DNA of 12,578 bases. Source: an uncultured Prevotellaceae bacterium (GTDB taxonomy: Bacteria > Bacteroidota > Bacteroidia > Bacteroidales > Bacteroidaceae). Below are positions 6,305 to 12,578 of this stretch, piece after piece. Where the stretch lies: positions 1-12,578 of the forward strand of contig CACYKX010000135.1 in NCBI GenBank assembly GCA_902775075.1. The letters are read 5' to 3'. The notes under the pieces were generated by a model, which saw only the letters and a list, made by a program, of their open reading frames with translations, was not told the origin of the DNA and searched no databases. Position 1 is the stretch's first letter, and each line of letters opens with the position of its first letter. Made by a program: the position numbers and the translations under genes.

Positions 6305-7090
6305 TTATTTCATTTTTCCAATAATACCAGCTTTGGTAGCATTAATAAAGTTCACAATATTACGTATTTGTGGTCCATCAGGTACCTGAGCGTTGATTTG
6401 AATCACAGCATCAAAGACACTATTCTGTCCATGGAACACAAGTCGATACGCATTAGCTATATGCTTCTGTATTTTCTCATCAATTCCATAAGCTGTCATC
6501 ATGGTATTGTTAGGACCACCATAAGCAATTGGTTTTCCACCAGCGATGATATAAGGTGGTACATCCTTTGAGAATGTAGTACCAGCCTGGACCATAGCAC
6601 CCTCACCAACTCTTGTTCCAGCGTTCTCGATAACAGAAGATGAGAAGATTACACCATTTCCAATCTCACAATCACCTGCAATCTTAGTACCATAACCAAA
6701 CACGCAATGATCACCAACCTTAGTGTCATGAGATATGTGAGCGCCTTCCATCAAGAAGTTAAAACTACCAATAACGGTTCGACCGCCTGCATGCGTTGCG
6801 CGATTGATAACAACATTCTCACGAATAAGATTCTTATCACCAATGATAAGTTCGGTCTCCTCACCACAGAAATTAAAATCCTGAGGCAAGGCACCTATTA
6901 CAGATCCTTGATGAATCTTATTGCCATTACCCATACGGGTACCATTCAAGATACTAACAAATGGATATATGACACAATTATCACCAATCACCACATCGTC
7001 TTCAATATAGACAAATGGGTAAATCTTACAGTTATCTCCTATCTTTGCCTTAGGAGAAACTTCTGCTTTAGGACTTATATCGCTTGCCAT
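6305..7090 (-). CDS. LpxA-family (UDP-GlcNAc O-acyltransferase-like) left-handed beta-helix protein, probable paralogue
   Basis: LpxA adds a 3-hydroxyacyl chain from acyl carrier protein to UDP-GlcNAc in the first step of lipid A synthesis. This 261-residue protein is full length for the family. It has hexapeptide repeats (IGDN, MGNG and similar) from about residue 5 to 190, then an alpha-helical C-terminus. Family landmarks are ALPQDFNFCGEET (67-79), NLIRENVVINRAT (87-99), and AHISHD (117-122) with H121 at the position of the catalytic His125 of E. coli. By hand alignment from memory, other E. coli active-site positions differ: K76 is N73, H144 is D140 and H160 is N156. The GLKRRGF arginine motif is replaced by MMTAYGI (197-203). 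It follows an efflux gene instead of lpxD and lpxC/fabZ. It may be a second LpxA homologue with altered substrate use; canonical LpxA cannot be excluded. Confidence 0.8.
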   Translation of the reverse strand: MASDISPKAEVSPKAKIGDNCKIYPFVYIEDDVVIGDNCVIYPFVSILNGTRMGNGNKIHQGSVIGALPQDFNFCGEETELIIGDKNLIRENVVINRATHAGGRTVIGSFNFLMEGAHISHDTKVGDHCVFGYGTKIAGDCEIGNGVIFSSSVIENAGTRVGEGAMVQAGTTFSKDVPPYIIAGGKPIAYGGPNNTMMTAYGIDEKIQKHIANAYRLVFHGQNSVFDAVIQINAQVPDGPQIRNIVNFINATKAGIIGKMK

Positions 7091-7122
7091 AATAATTTAT
7101 TCTTAAATAATTGATTGATATA

Positions 7123-8517
7123 TTACTTAGCTCCACCACCAAGTGCATAATAAAGATTTACCACAGCCTGCATCTTTGAAAAGTCATCACTAACTTTACT
7201 GAGTTCTGTGTTAAGGAGACTACTCTGGGCACTTATAACTTCCAGATAGGTGCTACCGGCACTTGCCATCAATGCCTTGGTATCCTCTACATTATGCTTC
7301 AGCACTTCGATTTTCTTTTTCTCGATCTTACTCTTTGCATCAGAAGCATTATAGAGAACAAGTGCGTTACTTACCTCACTACCTGCCGAAAGAACTTTAT
7401 TTTGCCAAGTGTTGAATGCTTGTTTATACTGTGCTTCTGCTACACGAAGACCTGCAACAAGTTGACCCTTCATAAAAATAGGCTGAGTAAGAGATGCTAC
7501 AGCTGAAAGCAACCAACTTCCAGGATTCGTGATGATACCAGCACCACCACTATTAGTAAAGGCACCGGTAGCAGCAATAGTAAGATTTGGATAGAACTTA
7601 CTACGTGCTGTTTCTACATTATAGAAGCATTGGGCTAGATTCATTTCTGCAGCATGAACATCGGCACGATTCTTCAACAACTGAATGCCGATACCTGTTG
7701 AGAAATTAGTAGGAAGGCTCTGCTCATCCAGACGTCCACGGGCGATGGTTTGAGCTTGCTGACCAATAAGAAGAGAAAGAGAATTCTCTGTCTCACGAAT
7801 TTGTCGTTTGATATCTTCCTTCTGAGTAAGCACAGAATAATAATTTGCTTCTGCACTCTGTACCGCAGTAGAACGTACACCAGCAACCGCATCCTTCTGC
7901 AGCTTCATAATCTCCCATGTATCTTTGGTGAGCTTTTCCATGTCACCAATAACTTCCATCTGCTTATCAAGCATCAATAAAGTGTAATACATGTTAGCGA
8001 TATTGGCTATGATATTAGTCTTCACAGAAACCTGATAGTCTTGACTCTGAAGCAGCGCTACCTGAGCAGCACGCTTCTGTGAAAGAAGATTACCAAAAAG
8101 GTCTACATTCCAACTTGCATTGATAGGCAACTGATATGTTTTCGTTGCTTTTCCTCCGTCCCAAGAGGCAATAGTACCTTGCGGAGAGAAAGTAAACGAT
8201 GGAAGGAAGGACAACTTTGCTGCCTTCAACTGAGCCTCAGCCATCTGTACATTCAATGCTGCGTTCAGTAAGTCTGGATTATTGTCCAAACCTTTCTGAA
8301 TCAACGATTGTAATTGAGGGTCTGTAAAGACACTTCGCCACGGAATATTCGCAAAAGAACTTGTATCACGAGCAGCAAGTGTATCACTAGCAGAAGTAGA
8401 ATCGCGAAACAAGCCAGAAGTTTTAACTTCCGGACGCTCATACTGTCCATAAAGGCTCTTGCAGCCGGTCAAAGAGACCGCTGCAAGAGTTAATATCATA
8501 ATTGACTTAAACTTCAT
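7123..8517 (-). CDS. RND efflux outer-membrane factor, NodT/OprM-family lipoprotein
   Basis: This is the TolC-like channel that carries substrates of the adjacent RND pump through the outer membrane. From the chosen start it has 464 residues, the normal size. The first 19 residues form a lipoprotein signal with lipobox LTGC (C19), so the mature protein is acylated. The rest shows the two-fold OMF repeat of long amphipathic helices: the first around NPDLLNAALNVQMAEAQLKA, the second around KNRADVHAAEMNLAQC with the FYPNLTIAATGAF strand. It ends in helices rich in Ala, Ser and Gln. ATG 8517 is preferred to ATG 8535: it places the signal peptide at the very N-terminus and has AGAGGA about 8 nt upstream. 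It lies four nt after the pump's stop. Confidence 0.92.
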   Translation of the reverse strand: MKFKSIMILTLAAVSLTGCKSLYGQYERPEVKTSGLFRDSTSASDTLAARDTSSFANIPWRSVFTDPQLQSLIQKGLDNNPDLLNAALNVQMAEAQLKAAKLSFLPSFTFSPQGTIASWDGGKATKTYQLPINASWNVDLFGNLLSQKRAAQVALLQSQDYQVSVKTNIIANIANMYYTLLMLDKQMEVIGDMEKLTKDTWEIMKLQKDAVAGVRSTAVQSAEANYYSVLTQKEDIKRQIRETENSLSLLIGQQAQTIARGRLDEQSLPTNFSTGIGIQLLKNRADVHAAEMNLAQCFYNVETARSKFYPNLTIAATGAFTNSGGAGIITNPGSWLLSAVASLTQPIFMKGQLVAGLRVAEAQYKQAFNTWQNKVLSAGSEVSNALVLYNASDAKSKIEKKKIEVLKHNVEDTKALMASAGSTYLEVISAQSSLLNTELSKVSDDFSKMQAVVNLYYALGGGAK

Positions 8518-8521
8518 ATTA

Positions 8522-11500
8522 TTAGTCCTCTTCATTCTTTATTTTCTTAGAAGTAAACACACTTAATGTATGAGCATATTGAGCAAGTTCTGCTGCAGCT
8601 TCTGGATTCTCTTCATCCTCAAAGGTCAAAGGAGTAAACTTCTCTTGCAACCATTCAAATGCTGCAAACAGAGCTGGAACCACAAAGATCTGACATAATG
8701 TACCTATCAACATACCACCAACTGCTGCCGCTCCCAAGGTCTGGTTACCATTCTTGCCTACACCACTGGCAAACATCAATGGTAACAAACCGATAATCAT
8801 CGCTAATGACGTCATCAGGATAGGACGAAGTCGGGCTGCTGCACCAAGAATCGCACTATATTTAATTGCCATACCCGTACGACGACGCTCTAACGCGAAC
8901 TGTACGATAAGGATCGCATTCTTTGCCAAAAGTCCGATTAGCATAATCAACGAAATCTGCATATAAATATCGTTTGAATGCCCAAAGATTTGTGTAAAGA
9001 TGAATGCTCCGGCCAAACCAAACGGAATTGACAGAATTACTGACAATGGCAACAAATAACTTTCATACTGTGCACTCAATATCAAGTATACAAAGACAAG
9101 ACAGAGTACAAAGACGAGAGCAGTAGAGTTACTACTTTCTGCCTCTGAGCGGGTAAGACCTGAATATTCATATCCATATCCCTGAGGTAATGTATTCTTT
9201 GCAACTTCAGCAATAGCTTGCATAGCCTGACCTGTAGAATATCCACTTGCAGGAGTAACACTAACGTTGATAGCCGTAAACAAGTTGAAACGTGCAATAT
9301 TAGAAGGACCGTATACCTTCTTTAAGGTACAGAACTCTGATACTGGAGACATCTCGCCACTAGCAGTACGAACATAAATGTTACTCAACTGGTCTGGACG
9401 CATTCGGTCATTAGGTGCTGCCTGTATCATGACACGGAACAACTTACCATAAGCATTGAAGTTAGATGCATACATACCACCTAGGTAACCTTGAAGGGTT
9501 GACAACACCACTGTAGGAGAGATTCCTGCTTGCTTTGTCTTGGCAACATCTACATCTACCATATACTGTGGATAATTAGGGTTGTATGACGTCATCGCGG
9601 TAGTGATTTCTTCACATTTATTCAACTCTTTCAAGAAATCTTGAGTAACACTAAAGAATTTATTCAAGTCGCCACCGGTCTTATCCTGCATGGTCATGGT
9701 AATACCGTTCTGAACAGAGAATCCTGGAATCATTGGAGGACCGAATGCAAGTATCTGTGCATCTTTTATTGATGCTGTCTGCTTGTAGATCATACCTAAA
9801 ACAGAATTTGCTTCCAAAGGATTAACAAACAAAGCCATTGGATCGCCCTGGGTAATTGCATTCTTGATACGAGCAATGAAACCACCTTGTCGCTCTTCAA
9901 AAGGTTTCAACTTAATAATGAATGTTGCCTGATCGGAACCCTGACCCGCAATGAAGTTGTATCCTAAGATACCTTCACGACGCTGAATGGCTGGATTACC
10001 TTTCAACATATCATCAACCTCATGCAGGATTTGTCTTGTACGCGCCTGACTTGTTCCAGGATCTGCAGAAATCGTAACAAACAGAGTACCTGTATCTTCA
10101 TCAGGAACCAATCCTGTCTTTGTGGTGGCCATCGTTATAACTAAGGCAATAATACCAACAACAATAGATACTCCTGCTATCAACTCATGGTTAATGACAC
10201 GCTCTACACCTTTCTTGTATTTATTGGTTACCTTATCAAATACACGGTTGAAATTCTCATGGAATCGACCGATAAAGGTTTTACGTTTTGGTGTCTTTTC
10301 GTCCTGATGAGGTTTCAACAATATAGCACAAAGTGCAGGAGACAATGTCAACGCATTCAATGCTGAAATAATGATAGATATGGCCATCGTAACACCAAAC
10401 TCACGATAGAACGTACCTGATGTTCCACCAAGGAATGATACTGGGACGAATACGGCAGACATCACAAGAGTAATAGAGATGATCGCACCAGAAATCTCAT
10501 TCATGGCGTCGATTGAAGCTGTCAACGCACTATCATATCCTTGGTCTAGTTTTGCATGAACAGCTTCCACAACCACGATAGCATCATCGACAACGATCGC
10601 AATTGCTAGCAACAATGCTGAAAGTACCAACAGGTTTACCGAGAAGCCAAATACCCACAAGAAGAAAAATGTACCAATCAATGCCACAGGAACAGCAATC
10701 AACGGAATAAGCGTAGAACGCATATCTTGCAAGAAGACATATACCACCAAGAACACAAGTGCCAAAGTGATGAACAAAGTCATGATAACCTCTTCGATAG
10801 AAGCGAAAAGGAACTCGGTGATATCTTGTTCTACGGTGTACTCCATACCTGGAGGGAAACTCTTGCTTGCTTCCTCAAGAGCAGCCTTCACATCCGTTGC
10901 GATCTGAGTAGCATTAGAGCCTGCAATCTGGTTGACCATACCCATTACGGCAGGATTCCCATTATTGATCAAACTTACACTGTACATCAATGAACCAAGT
11001 TCGATATCGGCAACATCCTTCAGTCGTAGTGTCTGACCAGTGGTATTGCTGGAGATCAAGATATTCTCGAATTCGCGCGCACTCTTCAGACGACCTTTAT
11101 AGCGAAGCGCATATTCAAACGACATATCACTATTCTCACCTAACGAACCTGGAGCAGCTTCAATATTCTGCTCAGCAAGAACCGTTGAAATATCAGATGG
11201 AACCAAACCATACTGTTTCATCTTATCAGGCTTCAGCCATATACGCATAGAATAATTGGCTGTAGATGGGCTCTGCACATCACCGACGCCGGTAATACGC
11301 TTCAACTGTGGAATAATATTAATATTATTATAGTTGGTCAAGAACTGTCCATCATAACGGCCATCCTCTGAAGTCAGAGAGTACATGATTACATTAGAAC
11401 TCTGGCGCTTAGTAACCGTTACACCAACACGTGTTACTTCGGCTGGCAACAATGCCTGGGCCTGTTGAACACGGTTCTGCACATTAACCGCAGCCATATT

Positions 11501-11803
11501 TGGATCAGATCCCTGTTTGAAGTAAACGGTAATCATCGCAGTACCCGAGTTGGTAGCTGTTGATGACATATACGTCATATTTTCAACACCATTGATACTC
11601 TCCTCAAGAGGGGTAACAACAGAATTCAATACCGTCTGAGCATCAGCACCCGTATACGTTGTCGATACAACAATCGTAGGAGGAGCAATATTAGGATATT
11701 GCTCGATAGGCAATGACACCAATCCAATCGTACCCAGCAAAACGAAGAAGATAGATACTACCGTCGAAAGTACCGGGCGTTTGATAAAGTTTGTAAAAGT
11801 CAT
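8522..11803 (-). CDS. AcrB-type RND multidrug efflux transporter (HAE1 family)
   Basis: This is the inner-membrane, proton-driven pump of the tripartite exporter. It is 1093 residues, in the HAE1 range and slightly longer than AcrB because of an acidic C-terminal tail. The opening FIKRPVLSTVVSIFFVLLG is the classic TM1 start. TM4 carries the proton-relay pair D406/D407 in AIAIVVDDAIVVVE (401-413), and TM10 carries K961 in GLLAKNAILIVQFA (957-970). Two large periplasmic loops lie between TM1 and TM2 and between TM7 and TM8, reflecting the internal duplication. The relay residues mark a hydrophobic/amphiphilic exporter, not a heavy-metal pump. It lies 41 nt after the adaptor gene and four nt before the outer-membrane factor, so all three are cotranscribed. 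Substrates cannot be read from sequence; bile salts, detergents or drugs are plausible. Confidence 0.96.
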   Translation of the reverse strand: MTFTNFIKRPVLSTVVSIFFVLLGTIGLVSLPIEQYPNIAPPTIVVSTTYTGADAQTVLNSVVTPLEESINGVENMTYMSSTATNSGTAMITVYFKQGSDPNMAAVNVQNRVQQAQALLPAEVTRVGVTVTKRQSSNVIMYSLTSEDGRYDGQFLTNYNNINIIPQLKRITGVGDVQSPSTANYSMRIWLKPDKMKQYGLVPSDISTVLAEQNIEAAPGSLGENSDMSFEYALRYKGRLKSAREFENILISSNTTGQTLRLKDVADIELGSLMYSVSLINNGNPAVMGMVNQIAGSNATQIATDVKAALEEASKSFPPGMEYTVEQDITEFLFASIEEVIMTLFITLALVFLVVYVFLQDMRSTLIPLIAVPVALIGTFFFLWVFGFSVNLLVLSALLLAIAIVVDDAIVVVEAVHAKLDQGYDSALTASIDAMNEISGAIISITLVMSAVFVPVSFLGGTSGTFYREFGVTMAISIIISALNALTLSPALCAILLKPHQDEKTPKRKTFIGRFHENFNRVFDKVTNKYKKGVERVINHELIAGVSIVVGIIALVITMATTKTGLVPDEDTGTLFVTISADPGTSQARTRQILHEVDDMLKGNPAIQRREGILGYNFIAGQGSDQATFIIKLKPFEERQGGFIARIKNAITQGDPMALFVNPLEANSVLGMIYKQTASIKDAQILAFGPPMIPGFSVQNGITMTMQDKTGGDLNKFFSVTQDFLKELNKCEEITTAMTSYNPNYPQYMVDVDVAKTKQAGISPTVVLSTLQGYLGGMYASNFNAYGKLFRVMIQAAPNDRMRPDQLSNIYVRTASGEMSPVSEFCTLKKVYGPSNIARFNLFTAINVSVTPASGYSTGQAMQAIAEVAKNTLPQGYGYEYSGLTRSEAESSNSTALVFVLCLVFVYLILSAQYESYLLPLSVILSIPFGLAGAFIFTQIFGHSNDIYMQISLIMLIGLLAKNAILIVQFALERRRTGMAIKYSAILGAAARLRPILMTSLAMIIGLLPLMFASGVGKNGNQTLGAAAVGGMLIGTLCQIFVVPALFAAFEWLQEKFTPLTFEDEENPEAAAELAQYAHTLSVFTSKKIKNEED

Positions 11804-11844
11804 ATTTCTACTTTTATTATCTTTTTAACTTTCCTGATCAAGGA

Positions 11845-12578
11845 TTATTTTCCTTTCATAGCACCAATAAAGCCACTTGCGGTACCTTGTTTCTCAGCAA
11901 GTTTGGCAGCATTATCAAGATTCTTCTGATATTGTGCTTCTGTGATTGGCTTTATCAACATGCCATCCGTAAGTTTGGCAAGTCCTTTGGTTACGATACG
12001 ATCTCCAACCGAGAGGCCGGAAGTAACGACATAAGTCTTACCATCATTGTCTGGGTTTACCTTAATCTCTGTATATTTTACCTTATTGTCGGAACCGACT
12101 TTATATACGAAATACTTATCTTGTACAGAAGATGTAGCCTCTTGTGGAATAACGATTGCATTCTTTGCCTGACGCGGGATAATAATCTGACCTGCGCCAC
12201 CACTCTTCAAAAGTTTTTCAGGATTAGCAAAATGTGCAATAAGTGAATAAGCACCCGTAGAAGCGTCAATGACACCACTCATCTTAACCACTTTACCAGG
12301 ATGAGCATAAATTGTACCATCTGCCAACTGCAATTTCACAGCTGGAAAATCCTTTATCGCAGCATTTACACTACCTGCTGTTTTTGAGAGACTCAATATC
12401 TCACTTTCTGCCATTGAGAAGAATACCTCTATAGTACTGATATTAGAAACTGTTGTCAATGGTTCTACAGAAGAGGCACTTACGAGAGCTCCAACCTTGA
12501 AAGGAAGACTACCTACAACACCTGCTGCCGGACTTTTAACCTGACACCAACTTAGTGTTTCCTGTGCTGAAGCCAAAG
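11845..12578 (-). CDS. RND efflux periplasmic adaptor (membrane fusion protein), C-terminal part, truncated by window edge
   Basis: This is the AcrA-like subunit that bridges the RND pump and outer-membrane channel. About 244 residues are visible; the signal peptide, first lipoyl half and most of the hairpin lie beyond 12578, so no start is in the window. Reading from the N-terminal side, QETLSWCQVKSPAAGVVGSL is the return helix into the second lipoyl half. LTTVSNISTIEVFFSMAESEIL is the start of the beta-barrel domain. Then come GKVVKMSGVIDASTGAYSLIAHFANPEKLLKSGGAGQI and the membrane-proximal domain with IPQEATSSVQDKYFVYKV and VTSGLSVGDRIVTKGLAKLTDGM. Those last motifs are diagnostic of HlyD/AcrA-type adaptors. 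The reading frame is open to the edge, so the TTG at 12576 is an internal leucine. It is the first visible gene of the efflux operon. Confidence 0.93.
   Translation of the reverse strand, partial: LASAQETLSWCQVKSPAAGVVGSLPFKVGALVSASSVEPLTTVSNISTIEVFFSMAESEILSLSKTAGSVNAAIKDFPAVKLQLADGTIYAHPGKVVKMSGVIDASTGAYSLIAHFANPEKLLKSGGAGQIIIPRQAKNAIVIPQEATSSVQDKYFVYKVGSDNKVKYTEIKVNPDNDGKTYVVTSGLSVGDRIVTKGLAKLTDGMLIKPITEAQYQKNLDNAAKLAEKQGTASGFIGAMKGK

Noticed and set aside
8515..8535. Upstream ATG at 8535 for the outer-membrane factor
   Set aside because: It would put six extra residues before the lipoprotein signal and overlaps the pump's last codons. The ATG at 8517 has AGAGGA at good spacing.
10727..11250. 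Two plus-strand open frames opposite the RND pump gene
   Set aside because: They lie entirely antisense to a strongly conserved gene, show no recognisable domain, and have no promoter or ribosome-binding site that I can see.
11887..12246. Plus-strand open frame of 119 codons opposite the adaptor gene
   Set aside because: It is antisense to a clearly conserved coding region and has no family features; it is best explained as a shadow of the real frame.
12574..12576. TTG at 12576 as the start of a short adaptor protein
   Set aside because: The visible sequence begins in the middle of an adaptor's lipoyl/hairpin region and the frame is open to the window edge, so the codon is internal.

Overview
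The window looks like a chromosomal segment from a member of the Bacteroidota, most likely a Prevotella-type genus. Three things point there. Promoters carry the TAnnTTTG -7 element of that phylum rather than a sigma70-type -10 box. Most genes lack a strong Shine-Dalgarno sequence and start behind A/T-rich leaders. The order ftsX - small DUF3098-like gene - uppP - truB - queA - folK is, to my knowledge, a characteristic Bacteroidota block. Genus is inferred from overall protein flavour, not from a marker search.

Layout. (1) 1-485, minus: the N-terminal G domain of TypA/BipA, cut by the window edge. (2) 486-688: divergent promoters for typA and rpsO, with a roughly 105-nt structured rpsO leader. 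(3) 689-958, plus: rpsO, closed by a terminator that also serves the convergent folK. (4) 5161 down to 1035, minus: a tightly packed operon read ftsX, DUF3098-like, uppP, truB, queA, folK, with 1-nt TAATG overlaps at two junctions. (5) 5162-5315: a second divergent promoter region. (6) 5316-6095, plus: a radical SAM protein of the COG0731 type. (7) 6096-6304: a 22-bp-period array centred on the palindrome AGTTAACT, then a terminator. (8) 12578 down to 6305, minus: an RND efflux operon (partial periplasmic adaptor, AcrB-type pump, NodT-family outer-membrane lipoprotein) followed 32 bp later by an LpxA-family acyltransferase.

How the genes work together. The central operon mixes envelope growth (FtsX for septal hydrolase control, UppP for recycling the undecaprenyl carrier) with tRNA modification (TruB, QueA) and folate synthesis (FolK). 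The right-hand operon encodes a complete tripartite exporter plus a lipid A-type acyltransferase homologue, so it is an envelope and export unit.

Most of the window is ordinary housekeeping and efflux content. I see no mobile element, CRISPR array, tRNA or rRNA. The most notable points are: the LpxA-like protein keeps the catalytic histidine but appears to have lost several canonical substrate-binding residues; the exact 22-bp GTTAAC repeat array; the very short DUF3098-like protein (42 residues); and the folded rpsO leader.
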